DNA of 64,000 nucleotides from Pseudomonas fluorescens (GCF_000802965.1 NZ_JSAK01000029.1:90361-154360), one strand, 5' to 3'. Positions 35,305 to 44,276 are shown, counted from the stretch's first letter. Made by a program: numbers and translations. The notes: generated by a model not told the origin, from the letters alone.

Positions 35305-35518
35305 GACGATTCTCCTCAGGCCTTACAGGCGCCGATACTCATCCGGTGATTCACAGAATGCGGCACCCACAGTCATCTGAAGGTGATGCCCCTGGAATAA
35401 TTTTATAAAGATTGGGGGCTCGCGACAGGCGGTGTTTAGCGGTGTAAATCGGGGTGTTTTGCCACCAGCCGTCGGTCGGTTTTCAAAGCAATAAAACTTT
35501 GTACGCTGGCCGATCTCT

Positions 35519-35619
35519 GTAGGAGCCGGCTTGCTGGCGATGATCGATAACGATGATGCGTATGAACGGGCGATATGCGGCGCGTTTGAGATTGATCGCC
35601 AGCAAGCCGGCTCCTACAG
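35519..35619. repeat. Inverted REP pair of the TGTAGGAGC family
   Basis: TGTAGGAGCCGGCTTGCTGG (left) and its inverted copy ATCGCCAGCAAGCCGGCTCC (right) flank about 50 unique bases. This is a different REP family from the GTGGCGAGGGAGC elements and is related to the one at 56133. It sits within the 370-base gene-free stretch 35305-35674, which otherwise holds only the promoter of the catalase gene and a terminator. Confidence 0.85.
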
Positions 35620-35625
35620 GAGATC

Positions 35626-35656
35626 CAAAAAAAGGGAGGCCGCTTAACGGCCTCCC
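35626..35656 (-). terminator. Rho-independent terminator of the three-gene envelope operon
   Basis: A perfect 9-bp stem GGGAGGCCG / CGGCCTCCC (35634-35656) has the loop CTTAA. On the minus strand it is followed by a run of seven T (the A-run at 35627-35633). It is 18 bases past the stop of the DUF3618 gene. Confidence 0.85.
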
Positions 35657-35674
35657 GATTTACCCGGCACTTTT

Positions 35675-36499
35675 TTACGTTGTGCCCAACCCTCGCGACA
35701 GGTCAGCTGGAGCAGAGGCTGTTGTAGGTTGCGCAGTACTCTGGCCCTCTTCGACATCCGTATGATCGGTAGTCCGGGTCACCGTATCGCGCACCGTTTC
35801 AAAGCCTTCCCGCGCTTGCTGTTTGACCTTGTCGGTGAGACTCGCGCTGGTCTTGCCCATGTAGCGTTGTTCAGCCGCAGTGGAAGGCAATGCGGCTCCG
35901 AGCATGGCACCGAGGGCGATACCAGCGGCAGCCACCATCAGCGGTTGGTCCTTGAGCAACTGGCTGAATTGCGTACTCATCACCTGCGTGCTGCGCATCA
36001 ACCGGTCACCAGCGTCGTGCACGGTGTGGCTGATGGAGTCCGTTGCTGCACTGAAGCTGTCACCGACCGACGCCGCTTTATCCTTGACCGAGTGAAAACC
36101 TTCTTTCAGGGAATCGGCCGTTTGGTGCACGCGTTCGCGCGCACTGTCGATGCCCTCCGCCATGCCATCGGTCCACTCGCCAAGCGTGCTCTGATCCGGT
36201 CCCACGCGATAGCCTGGACGCGGCACTGGCGGACGGTTCTGGCTCATGATCAACCACAGCAATCCAACCGACGTCAGCACCGCCGGAACCGGATTGTTGC
36301 GCACGCTGGTGCCTAGGTTGCCGAGGAATGCCGTGCCATTGCTCTGCATCATTCCCAGCGCTTGATCAAACATTTGACCCGGTGTGAATTTACTTTCCAG
36401 CGCGTCGACAATGTTGCCGATGCTGGCCCGCTGCGCATCGATTTCCCGTTCGATGGCTTCGGGGCTTTTTTGCGACTCGAGGTCGAATTCACCGTTCAT
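35675..36499 (-). CDS. DUF3618-domain membrane-associated protein
   Basis: 274 residues. The N-terminal DUF3618 block (SPEAIEREIDAQRASIGNIV) is followed by a hydrophobic helix (VPAVLTSVGLLWLIM). A long amphipathic and apolipoprotein-like region (about 110-190) precedes a second hydrophobic stretch (VAAAGIALGAMLGAAL). The architecture recalls YqjD/ElaB-type membrane-anchored proteins of stationary phase. The start overlaps the stop of the upstream gene (ATGA). It is last in a three-gene operon that ends in a clear terminator. Confidence 0.85.
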   Translation of the reverse strand: MNGEFDLESQKSPEAIEREIDAQRASIGNIVDALESKFTPGQMFDQALGMMQSNGTAFLGNLGTSVRNNPVPAVLTSVGLLWLIMSQNRPPVPRPGYRVGPDQSTLGEWTDGMAEGIDSARERVHQTADSLKEGFHSVKDKAASVGDSFSAATDSISHTVHDAGDRLMRSTQVMSTQFSQLLKDQPLMVAAAGIALGAMLGAALPSTAAEQRYMGKTSASLTDKVKQQAREGFETVRDTVTRTTDHTDVEEGQSTAQPTTASAPADLSRGLGTT

Positions 36500-36927
36500 G
36501 AGACTTTCCTCCGCAGCGCTTCCTGGTCTTTGTTCAAGGCGTCCAGCGTGCGATCAGGCTTGAAGTGGGATGGCTCGAATTGCTTTTTCCCCGACTGCAG
36601 CATGGCGAATCCAATAATCATCACCACCACGCCGACAATCAGCGCTGCCAGCCACGGCACCATCACCATGCTGAGGGCATAGACGGCGGACATCAGCAAG
36701 ATGATGAACCCTGCCAGCAGCACAATGGCACCACCCGCAACACCGGCAATCCCGGCTTTAAGCGTCGTGAGGCTTTCCTGCAATTCGGCCTTGGCCAGCG
36801 CCAGTTCCTTGGTGAACAGCGCGGGTACTTCACGGGACAATTGCCGCAGCAAGCCAACCACGGAAGCGTCTTGTTCAGGCACGGCCATTGGCCTTGAGCC
36901 CGGCAGATCCGGATTTTCTCTGTTCAT
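36496..36927 (-). CDS. Phage-holin-3_6/YqjE-like membrane protein
   Basis: 143 residues. A soluble N-terminal helix (VVGLLRQLSREVPALFTKE) is followed by two strong membrane helices (GVAGGAIVLLAGFIILLM, LAALIVGVVVMIIGFAML) and a basic tail. It belongs to the YqjE/Phage_holin_3_6 type; the name does not imply phage origin, since these proteins accompany YqjD-like proteins in stress operons. It overlaps both neighbours by 4 bases. Confidence 0.87.
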   Translation of the reverse strand: MNRENPDLPGSRPMAVPEQDASVVGLLRQLSREVPALFTKELALAKAELQESLTTLKAGIAGVAGGAIVLLAGFIILLMSAVYALSMVMVPWLAALIVGVVVMIIGFAMLQSGKKQFEPSHFKPDRTLDALNKDQEALRRKVS

Positions 36928-37577
36928 CTCAGTTCTCCATTGGCGATAGTCGAACCCGGTGTAGCAGCGGTTGCGAAGTCCGAAGGATGGTCATGTTCAT
37001 TTGGCGAAGCCGGCGTGATGCCAGTGGCCAAGCCGGGGCTCGAATCACTACGTGACGGGACGGAGCTTTCATAGGGGCGTTGCGCACCGAAACCGCCGGC
37101 GGGAGGCATAGAGGTTCCGGCTGCCGGGTCTCGCTCAGCGCTGAATGCCGACGCGGAGGACGTGCCGGCCTTGAGAAAACGCGACAAGCCAAAGCCCAGC
37201 GCAATGCTGCCGGCGATGAACAGAGCCGGGTTGTTGCGGGCCAGGTCGGCGCCGTCGTGCAGCAGCTGTTCGGCGCTTTTTCCGCGCAGGTTGCCGGCCA
37301 GGCTGCTCATGGATTCGGCGATGTCGGAGAGATAGTCAGACATGCCCAGCGTGTCGCTGCTTTCCAGTTCGGACACGACTGATTTTGCTCCCTTGGCCAA
37401 TGCCTCTATCTGGTCTGCCGCGGTGTCGCGGTATTGCCCGAACTGCGCATCGGCCTGTTGCCTCGCACCGCCGAGCGCCTCGGTGACGTCCTCCTTTAAA
37501 TGTTGAAAGTCTGGTTCAGGTTTTTCTGCCCCCTGCTGCTCGGGCCGGTTTTCAGCGCTGGTATCTGAAGTATTCAT
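36924..37577 (-). CDS. YqjD/ElaB-like or nutrient-deprivation-induced membrane protein
   Basis: 217 residues. The hydrophilic N-terminus (about 1-40) leads into an amphipathic helical region (VTEALGGARQQADAQFGQYR). A single glycine-rich hydrophobic helix (NNPALFIAGSIALGFGLSRF) carries the NPxxxxxG pattern of YqjD-type proteins. A disordered C-terminus is rich in Ser, Pro and Gly. It is first of the three-gene operon. In E. coli the YqjD group binds ribosomes at the membrane in stationary phase; whether this one does is unknown. Confidence 0.8.
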   Translation of the reverse strand: MNTSDTSAENRPEQQGAEKPEPDFQHLKEDVTEALGGARQQADAQFGQYRDTAADQIEALAKGAKSVVSELESSDTLGMSDYLSDIAESMSSLAGNLRGKSAEQLLHDGADLARNNPALFIAGSIALGFGLSRFLKAGTSSASAFSAERDPAAGTSMPPAGGFGAQRPYESSVPSRSDSSPGLATGITPASPNEHDHPSDFATAATPGSTIANGELR

Positions 37578-37728
37578 GACGCCCCTCGATTTCTGGATGA
37601 AAAGGGAAAAGGGCTCGCCACGAAATGCCGCAGCCTCCCTTAAAACAGATGACGGAGCGCGGTTAACGGGAGTTCCAATGGAATGATGATCGACTGGAAA
37701 AGTCGCGGCAGCGGATGTGATCTGGCGT

Positions 37729-38478
37729 TTAGGTCGTCACTTCGATTGAACGTTGTGCCCGCATCGCCATCAGCGTGAGGGCGTTGCCCAATGCTGCGCC
37801 GCTGGCGGTGTTGTCGAAAATGCACCAGGTTGTCTGACCGGCGGCTACGGCTTCTTGAAGTTCAATCGCCAGCGTTTCCAGGTAGTGCAATTCATAGCGG
37901 CTGAAGTAAATGCGTGGCGAGCCATGCAGCCGCCAATACTTCACACCCGACCATCCTCGCGGACTGGAGTCCGTGCTGATGCGCGATGGATCGACCGCTG
38001 CCTGGGCGATGCGATAGTTAACCAGCATCGCCTCAGCCTCGGTCCAGGATTCATGTCGGGGTTCCAACACGACATCCCCGAAAAAACGCTCTCTCAGAGC
38101 ATTGAAAAATGCCTCGGCAACTGAGTCATCAAACGCCAGTGACGGCGCAAGCTGCACCAGCAAGCAGCCGAGGCGATCCTCCAAGCCTGAGCATTGAGAC
38201 AGAAATTCATCCAGCGCCAGCTCACAGTTTTGCAGGCGCTGCTCATGGGTCATCAACTTCGGCACTTTGACGCTGAAGCGAAACCCGTCCGGCACCGAAG
38301 CCGCCCATCGTTCGTAGGTTTGCCGACGGTGCGGACGATAGAACGAGCTATTGATTTCGACGCCACTCAATCGCGAGGCATAGCGTTGCAAGTGCGTACC
38401 TTCTGCCGCAAAGGCAGGCGCATGCTCGCGACTTAAATTCCAGCCGGCACACCCGATGACAATCGGCAGACTGTTCAA
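37729..38478 (-). CDS. DUF72-domain protein (YecE-like)
   Basis: 249 residues with the DUF72 TIM-barrel signature IGCAGW at the start, GVEINSSFYRPHRRQTYERW and FRFSVKVPKLMTHEQRL, then VVLEPRHESW. No activity is firmly assigned to this family. The start appears to be a TTG at 38478, since the conserved IGCAGW begins eight residues later and no ATG lies nearby. It is 13 bases after the alcohol dehydrogenase stop on the same strand, so they are probably one transcript. Confidence 0.87.
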   Translation of the reverse strand: MNSLPIVIGCAGWNLSREHAPAFAAEGTHLQRYASRLSGVEINSSFYRPHRRQTYERWAASVPDGFRFSVKVPKLMTHEQRLQNCELALDEFLSQCSGLEDRLGCLLVQLAPSLAFDDSVAEAFFNALRERFFGDVVLEPRHESWTEAEAMLVNYRIAQAAVDPSRISTDSSPRGWSGVKYWRLHGSPRIYFSRYELHYLETLAIELQEAVAAGQTTWCIFDNTASGAALGNALTLMAMRAQRSIEVTT

Positions 38479-38491
38479 CGCCTGATCGCCT

Positions 38492-39733
38492 CTACACCGT
38501 GGTCACCCCTCGATCGGCAAACACCGGGATGTCTTCCACGGGTTCCGCCAGCGGCTCGACAGGCGCACCCGGCACCAGAATCACCTTGCGGCAATCTTGC
38601 AGGCGCTTGTCGAAGATCTCGTAGGCTTCGGACGCCTGCTCCAGGGACATACGGTGAGTGATGATCGCCTCCGGGTTCAAATGACCGAGTTCGATGTGCT
38701 CCAGCAGTTCAGGCAGAAAACGTTGCACGTGGGTCTGACCCATCTTGAACGTCAGCCCCTTGTCGAAGGCATCGCCGAACAGGAAACCATGGATGAAGCC
38801 CGCATACACGCCGGGTACGCTCACCACCCCGCCTCTTCGTACCGCAGCGATGCACTGACGCAACGCCTTGCCGCTGCTGCCTTCGAGCTTCAAGGTGGCG
38901 AGCACCGTTTCCGTGGTACTGCCCTTGGCCTCGAACCCCACGGCATCGATCACCGCGTCCACGCCGCGCATGCCCGCAGTCTGGCGAATGATCGTGTCAG
39001 CCGGATCATCGTCGTCATCGAAGTTGATTGGGGTGACACCATAGGTTTTCTGCGCGTAAGCCAGGCGATAAGCGTGGTGATCGACCATGAAAATCTGTTC
39101 CGCGCCCAACATTCTGGCGCACGCAGCGCTCAACAAACCCACGGGACCTGCACCATAAATCGCGACGCTGGAACCCTTGCCGATTTCGGCGTTGATCACC
39201 GCTTGCCAGGCCGTGGGCAAGATATCGGACAGGAACAACACCTTCTCATCCGCCAGAGTGCCCGGCACTTTGAACGGCCCGGTGTTGGCTTTCGGTACGC
39301 GTACCAGTTCGGCCTGGCCGCCGGGAATGCCGCCATACAGACGGCTATAGCCAAACAATGCGGCGCCGGGGGGGATGGATTTTTTGTTGAGATTGGCGCC
39401 GCGCCCGTCATTGGTGGTTTCGCACGCGGCGTACAGTTGCTGTTGGCAAAAGAAGCAATCGCCGCAGGCAATCACGAACGGAATGACCACGCGATCGCCG
39501 CGCTGCACTTTCGTCACCGCGCGACCAGTGTCTTCGACAATCCCCATGAATTCATGGCCGAAGATATCTCCGTGCTCCACGGTGGGAATCTTGCCGCGGT
39601 ACAGGTGCAGGTCTGATCCGCAAATCGCGGTAGCAGTGACGCGCAGGATGATGTCGTCAGGCTGCTCGATGATCGGATCGGGTACGGTTTCGACTTTTAC
39701 CTTGTGGGCGCCGTGGTAGGTCATTGCTCGCAT
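38492..39733 (-). CDS. Zinc-dependent alcohol dehydrogenase (formaldehyde-dehydrogenase-like MDR)
   Basis: 413 residues of the medium-chain dehydrogenase family. Catalytic zinc motifs are AICGSDLHLY and GHEFMGIVED. The structural zinc loop is CGDCFFCQQQLYAAC. The NAD-binding site is VAIYGAGPVGLLSA. Length and motifs are close to glutathione-independent formaldehyde dehydrogenases and to YjjN/threonine-dehydrogenase-like enzymes, so the substrate is open. GAGGAG lies 8 bases before the ATG at 39733; the GTG three codons upstream overlaps it poorly. Confidence 0.9.
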   Translation of the reverse strand: MRAMTYHGAHKVKVETVPDPIIEQPDDIILRVTATAICGSDLHLYRGKIPTVEHGDIFGHEFMGIVEDTGRAVTKVQRGDRVVIPFVIACGDCFFCQQQLYAACETTNDGRGANLNKKSIPPGAALFGYSRLYGGIPGGQAELVRVPKANTGPFKVPGTLADEKVLFLSDILPTAWQAVINAEIGKGSSVAIYGAGPVGLLSAACARMLGAEQIFMVDHHAYRLAYAQKTYGVTPINFDDDDDPADTIIRQTAGMRGVDAVIDAVGFEAKGSTTETVLATLKLEGSSGKALRQCIAAVRRGGVVSVPGVYAGFIHGFLFGDAFDKGLTFKMGQTHVQRFLPELLEHIELGHLNPEAIITHRMSLEQASEAYEIFDKRLQDCRKVILVPGAPVEPLAEPVEDIPVFADRGVTTV

Positions 39734-39946
39734 GAACGTCACTCCTCAGCCTGATCGGACGGACTCCGTATGAATTAAGGGTGTGGGCGCAGAACAGCGG
39801 TTCCTTTTTTCATTGCGGGTAGCCGATCAATGGTTGGAAGGCCTGGTTTCTTCGGTCGAGGATAAATACTTGCAACCAATTTCCAGGCAATCGGGTCGAC
39901 ATCGGAAAGCCATGCTATCGGTGCCTTGCACCTTGGAGATTTGCAG

Positions 39947-40594
39947 ATGATTGGAGTCATTGTCCCGGTGCACAACGAAGAACAGCATTTGGAACACTGC
40001 ATCGAGTCACTGCTGGCGGCTTCTTTTCATCAAGGCCTGGACAATGAAGAAGTAAAGATCCTCATTGTTCTGGATGACTGCATTGACACCTCGCTGGACA
40101 TCGCACGCACGTACGACGTGATGACCATCACTTGCACCCACCGCAACGTCGGCAAAGCCCGGGCGCACGGTGCCGAGCACCTGCTGGCGAAAGACGCTCG
40201 GTGGCTGGCGTTCACCGATGCCGACACAGTGGTGCCCGATTCCTGGCTGGCCGAGCAGATCAGGTTCAATGTCGATGCGGTCTGCGGGTTGGTCGACGTC
40301 AACGATTGGTCCGAACATCCAAACGGGGTGCGCGAGCGATATCACGCCCATTACCACGCCGTGGATGGCCACCGGCATATCCATGGGGCGAACCTGGGCG
40401 TCTCTTCGGCGGCCTATCGCAAGGCTGGTGGATTCCAGGCTTTGCCCGCCCATGAAGACGTGCAACTGGTCGCCGATCTGGAACGCAGCGGCGCGAGCAT
40501 CTTGTGGACGGCGACCAACCGGGTTACCACCAGCGCTCGCAAGAACTGCCGGTGTCGGGAAGGCTTCGGCGATTACCTGAAGTCGTTGGCTTAG
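39947..40594 (+). CDS. Family 2 glycosyltransferase of the NodS/PIG-L module
   Basis: A 215-residue soluble GT2 (no membrane segment) with MIGVIVPVHNEEQHL, LIVLDDCIDTS, the metal site FTDADTVVPDSWL and a late GFQALPAHEDVQLV. It converges with the methyltransferase gene (3 bases between stops), forming a four-gene module with it, a PIG-L deacetylase and an acyl-CoA dehydrogenase-like protein. GGAG lies 8 bases before the ATG. The 213-base gap to the alcohol dehydrogenase gene should hold its promoter. Confidence 0.88.
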   Translation: MIGVIVPVHNEEQHLEHCIESLLAASFHQGLDNEEVKILIVLDDCIDTSLDIARTYDVMTITCTHRNVGKARAHGAEHLLAKDARWLAFTDADTVVPDSWLAEQIRFNVDAVCGLVDVNDWSEHPNGVRERYHAHYHAVDGHRHIHGANLGVSSAAYRKAGGFQALPAHEDVQLVADLERSGASILWTATNRVTTSARKNCRCREGFGDYLKSLA

Positions 40595-40597
40595 TCG

Positions 40598-41203
40598 TTA
40601 GTCGCTGGTCTCGGCCAGATCAATCGAGGCGGAATGGCGGCACCAGTATTCCAGGAGAAAATCCGTCTCTTCATGGCGGATCCGACGATGCAGACCCAGA
40701 CCTTGCGCGAGCGCTCGATGGGCTTCCCTGCCGTCCTGCGAGCATCCATCGACCTCAATCGGATGCAGCCAATGACAGGCCAACACGCCACCTTCCTGGC
40801 TCAGGCTGCGCAATGTGTTCTCGATGACTTGCGCCCATTCGCCCGGGTCGAGAAAGTACCCCACCTCGCTCAACACAATCAGATCGAACTCACCGTTCGG
40901 CCAGTCTCGGGGCATGCGAGCTTGCTCAACGCGAACATGGTGGTGCTGACTCAAACGGCTTCGCGCCAGCTCCACGGCTTTCTCGTTGAGGTCCTGACAC
41001 AGCAATGAATCACAACGCTCGGCCAGCCGTGCGCTGAGCTCACCATTGGCGCAGCCCGGTTCGAAAACCCGCTGGTAGCGCTGGCGCGGCAGGCTGGCCA
41101 GCGTCAGTTCACGTTTGCGCTTTTCATACCAGCGCGTACGGAAAGACCAAGGGTCGTCACTGGCACTGAACAGTTGCTCGAAGTAGTCAGGAGAAAGGCT
41201 CAC
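40598..41203 (-). CDS. NodS-like SAM-dependent methyltransferase
   Basis: 201 residues with the NodS-type N-terminus (LFSASDDPWSFRTRWYEKRK), the SAM site VFEPGCANGELSARL and the post-II motif DLIVLSEVGYFLD. In rhizobia NodS N-methylates deacetylated chitooligosaccharides. Here a PIG-L-type deacetylase gene is directly upstream and overlaps it by 4 bases (GTGA), which suggests deacetylation followed by N-methylation of some amino-sugar compound. The start is GTG. Confidence 0.87.
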   Translation of the reverse strand: MSLSPDYFEQLFSASDDPWSFRTRWYEKRKRELTLASLPRQRYQRVFEPGCANGELSARLAERCDSLLCQDLNEKAVELARSRLSQHHHVRVEQARMPRDWPNGEFDLIVLSEVGYFLDPGEWAQVIENTLRSLSQEGGVLACHWLHPIEVDGCSQDGREAHRALAQGLGLHRRIRHEETDFLLEYWCRHSASIDLAETSD

Positions 41204-41970
41204 AGGAACACCAGTTCAAAGGGCTGCAGCAGTCGTTCGATGGTTTCCTCGTCCAGCACGGCGGGGTTTTGGCCATCCGGATTGGTCTGGGAAACATGGG
41301 CTGCGATGGCTCGACGCTTGCGCGCCAACAGTAGCGGGTCCAGCAAGAATTTGTGCGCGCGAGCCCAGGGAATTCTCGGGTCCTGCGGTCGCGCCCAATG
41401 CCAGGCCCACACCGGCACTTCGATCAGGCAAGCGCCGGTTTTCGATGCCGCCAGAGCCGTCGCCCGACCGGTCGCTTCGTGGTCGCAATGGCCGTCCAAT
41501 TGCCAGGTCGTGATCACACGATCGCCTGGGCGAAGCACTGTCGTCAGGCAATCAATCAACTGCCTCTCCAGCCCCGCTACGTCGCTGTCGGGGAATCCCA
41601 ATCGCTGCCAGTTCAGTGCATCGATATCCAGACCCAACTGTTCGAGCGCTCGAGTACTTTCCAGCGGACGCTGTTGTCGCAACCGTGACGCTGGCCATGT
41701 CAGCGAGCCTTGATGACTGGCTTCGCCATCCGTGACCGCGATCATCAGGACATCGGCTTCACGGCCCTTCATCCCCGCCAACAGCCCGGCGCAACCGAGA
41801 ATTTCATCGTCAGGATGCGGGGCGACCACCACCAGACGATGTCCCTGCGGAACCAGTTGTTGGTGGGTGATGGTTGGCACTTGCGCCAGCGCGGGACTGG
41901 ACTGCCATTCGGTTAGGGTTGTCCCCGGACCACGAATCAGGTTTTCCGCCGGGGGCGATTGGATCTTCAC
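41200..41970 (-). CDS. PIG-L-family N-deacetylase
   Basis: 256 residues with the zinc-site motif VVAPHPDDEILGCAG near the N-terminus and the second histidine block WQLDGHCDHEATGRA. PIG-L/LmbE enzymes remove N-acetyl groups from GlcNAc-type substrates. GTG at 41970 gives a 4-base GTGA overlap with the upstream gene, as at the other junction of the operon; a GTG three codons earlier (41979) is also possible. It is the middle gene of a three-gene operon. Confidence 0.9.
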   Translation of the reverse strand: MKIQSPPAENLIRGPGTTLTEWQSSPALAQVPTITHQQLVPQGHRLVVVAPHPDDEILGCAGLLAGMKGREADVLMIAVTDGEASHQGSLTWPASRLRQQRPLESTRALEQLGLDIDALNWQRLGFPDSDVAGLERQLIDCLTTVLRPGDRVITTWQLDGHCDHEATGRATALAASKTGACLIEVPVWAWHWARPQDPRIPWARAHKFLLDPLLLARKRRAIAAHVSQTNPDGQNPAVLDEETIERLLQPFELVFL

Positions 41971-42995
41971 AGCGTCCACCCCGTAACCGGTTGTGCCGAG
42001 ATAAGTTTCCCGAGCTCCGCGAGATCTTTCTCGGCATGGCTCTGACGCATGAAAACTGGCAGATCGGCCGCAAGCCTGGCGAAGTGGCTGTTGCGGCAGA
42101 ACGGTGTAGCCCCCAACGCCCGCCCGACATGCTCAAGCACCAGGGTGGCGGCCGCTTCGATTTGCGCTCGCAATCGGCGCACCGGAATCTCCGCTGATTG
42201 ACGAGGATGGGCGTCGATCCAGTGCGCTGTTTCTCGCAGGGCTGACGCGGCTGCACACAGCGCTGCATCGACTGCGCCGAGGTGCGCCTCGGCGTGCACA
42301 TCGTGATGCGGCTTGCTGCAATGTTCACGAAGATAGCCGGCCAGCGCACACGCCGCGCCATACCAACAGGCGGCAATCCCGCCGCCGCCCTGCCAGAAAC
42401 CGGGTCGGTGCAGATACGCCCCTGGTGCGCCGACGCAACGGGCAAGCGCTCCTTCAAATTCCACGTCAACGCTGGCCGTGCTGCTCATGCCAACGGCCTG
42501 CCAGCCATCATCGAACAGCCTGATGGTGGGTTGCTTCAACGCCACCGCCACCAGTTGTGGTCGTCGCTGTTCGTCCCATGCGGTTAATAGCGCCCAATCC
42601 AGCAGAGGCGCCCCGGAACACCAGGCTTTGCGGCCGTGCAGGTAAACCTGTTCGCCCTGGCGGTCGACAATGTTGACCTTGGCAAAGGGCGGTTCAGCGG
42701 CCCAAGTGCCCCAACTGCCAAGGGCTGAAGGATCGAAATACTCAAGCTCCGCCATAATCGCCAGCGCATCGGTGTGGCCTTCGAATAACTTGGTCAACGC
42801 CAGATCACTGCCGGCGACCGCGGCCAATGTGCGCCATCGCTCCAGCGTCCGACCTTGCCCGGGCAACGGCAAATCCGCAAATCCGCCGCTGATGAGTTCC
42901 TGCATCAGCGGCTGCAACGCCACTTCCGCTGTGCGCACCGCAGGTCGGGAAGCGAATCGCTGCAACAGGTGTTCGAAGGTTGCCGAGCTGCTCAT
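41967..42995 (-). CDS. Acyl-CoA dehydrogenase-like flavoprotein (divergent)
   Basis: 342 residues related to acyl-CoA dehydrogenases. Visible parts are the middle beta-domain (LGSWGTWAAEPPFAKVN, YLHGRKAWCSGAPLLDWAL), DGWQAVGMSSTASVDVEFE, and a helical C-terminal domain (LEHVGRALGATPFCRNSHFA). It is shorter than the usual 380-400 residues. The catalytic glutamate is not obvious, so it may act on an unusual or non-CoA substrate. It leads the PIG-L/NodS operon. The start is ATG. Confidence 0.83.
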   Translation of the reverse strand: MSSSATFEHLLQRFASRPAVRTAEVALQPLMQELISGGFADLPLPGQGRTLERWRTLAAVAGSDLALTKLFEGHTDALAIMAELEYFDPSALGSWGTWAAEPPFAKVNIVDRQGEQVYLHGRKAWCSGAPLLDWALLTAWDEQRRPQLVAVALKQPTIRLFDDGWQAVGMSSTASVDVEFEGALARCVGAPGAYLHRPGFWQGGGGIAACWYGAACALAGYLREHCSKPHHDVHAEAHLGAVDAALCAAASALRETAHWIDAHPRQSAEIPVRRLRAQIEAAATLVLEHVGRALGATPFCRNSHFARLAADLPVFMRQSHAEKDLAELGKLISAQPVTGWTL

Positions 42996-43078
42996 GTCGC
43001 CGTTCTCCCCAGGGCATCTGTCTGTCTTGTTGTTCAGAGATGGCTAGCCGCGCAGGAGTTCATTGCAATGACGGCGAC

Positions 43079-43594
43079 TCAGGCAGGTCCGCGCGCGGCC
43101 AGGCTCAGTGGCCTGTAGGCCTCAACTAGTTGATCAAGACTGAACGCAAGATTGCGACCACTCGGATTGGGCAGGACCCACACCGACGCGCCGCCAAAGG
43201 TCTTCGGCTGAAGCCCCCACGCGACCTCCCGTTGACCCGACAACGCGCCATACGCCGCTTTGCCGAGAAACGCGACGAAGCGTGGCGCGTAACGCACGAT
43301 TTTCTGTTCGAACGCTGCGGCCGCTGCGCTGAACTCATGCAACGACAGCTGATCGGCCCGCGCCGTCGGCCTTTCCACCACGGCTGTTAAACCACACTGA
43401 TGCTGCAAGATTGTCCGGTCGTTCTCCGGGTGCACTTCCTCGGGGGTAAAACCGGCGAGGTGCAGCGCGCGCCAGAAGCGATTGCCCCGGCCCGCAAAAT
43501 GATGACCTTGGGCGGCGGCAGTCAATCCTGGATTGATGCCGCAGAAAATCACCGCAAGGTGCTCGGCCAGAATATCCTCGAGCCCCTCACCCAC
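43079..43594 (-). CDS. mug: G/U mismatch-specific DNA glycosylase (Mug/TDG)
   Basis: A 171-residue uracil-DNA-glycosylase-fold enzyme with the catalytic FCGINPGLTAA motif and the intercalating NPSGRN motif near the C-terminus, exactly as in Mug. It removes uracil or thymine opposite guanine and ethenocytosine. The start is a GTG at 43594 that overlaps the TetR gene stop by 8 bases, so it may be co-transcribed with the regulator. Confidence 0.93.
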   Translation of the reverse strand: MGEGLEDILAEHLAVIFCGINPGLTAAAQGHHFAGRGNRFWRALHLAGFTPEEVHPENDRTILQHQCGLTAVVERPTARADQLSLHEFSAAAAAFEQKIVRYAPRFVAFLGKAAYGALSGQREVAWGLQPKTFGGASVWVLPNPSGRNLAFSLDQLVEAYRPLSLAARGPA

Positions 43595-44213
43595 CGCAAA
43601 TCACGCTGACCGCATCCCGTGCCAGTTCGGTCAATTCCTCGCGGGATTTGCCCGCCCGTGCACGAATCGAAATGCTGTGCAGCAGCGAGGACGCGAGCAC
43701 CGCCAGCGCGGCCGCATCGACTTTGCTGTTGAGCTCGCCGGAATCGATCGCCAGTCGCAGGCGTGTTTCCAGATCGGCGTCGAGCCTGCTCAGTCGATCC
43801 GAAAGCACCGCGCGGATTTCCGGATCCTCGACCGCTTCGGTGGTCGCCGTACCGATTGCAAAACAGCCCCGGGGTTGGCCCTCGCCGGAAAAGTAAATCG
43901 ACAGCTGCCCCTCATAAAAACGCATCAGCGCCTCACGCAAAGTCAGCTCGGGGTTCGTCAGTGCCTCGTGCATCGAAGCCGCGGCGGTCTCCCAATATTG
44001 CTCAAGCGCCTTCAGGTACAGCGCGTGCTTATCGCCGAACGCCGCGTAGAGGCTGGGGCGATTCATGCCGGCCGCCGTGGCGATGCTATCGAGTGAAGCG
44101 CCGGAATAACCGGTGCTCCAGAACACACCAAGCGCTTGCTGCAGCGCTGTCTGCGGGTCATACGCGCGAGGACGACCGCGGCCTTTGCCCTCTGCAGTTT
44201 TATTTTGTGCCAT
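43587..44213 (-). CDS. TetR/AcrR-family transcriptional regulator
   Basis: 208 residues. The basic N-terminus KGRGRPRAYDP precedes the helix-turn-helix (YSGASLDSIATAAGMNRPSL, then YAAFGDKHALYLKAL). The C-terminal ligand domain is of the TetR_C_16/YcdC-like type. It is divergent from an EmrA/EmrB/outer-membrane-factor operon, which it very probably represses. The ATG at 44213 follows AAGGAA; a TTG three codons upstream is less likely. Confidence 0.9.
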   Translation of the reverse strand: MAQNKTAEGKGRGRPRAYDPQTALQQALGVFWSTGYSGASLDSIATAAGMNRPSLYAAFGDKHALYLKALEQYWETAAASMHEALTNPELTLREALMRFYEGQLSIYFSGEGQPRGCFAIGTATTEAVEDPEIRAVLSDRLSRLDADLETRLRLAIDSGELNSKVDAAALAVLASSLLHSISIRARAGKSREELTELARDAVSVICGG

Positions 44214-44276
44214 GTCGTACAAATTCCTTGTGGGAAGGTAAGTCGAGGGATATTCTTACACCATCGCACAAAATTA

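Noticed and set aside
36496..36927. Phage remnant suggested by a holin-type name
   Set aside because: The protein is YqjE-like and in an operon with DUF3618 and YqjD-like genes; no other phage gene is near.
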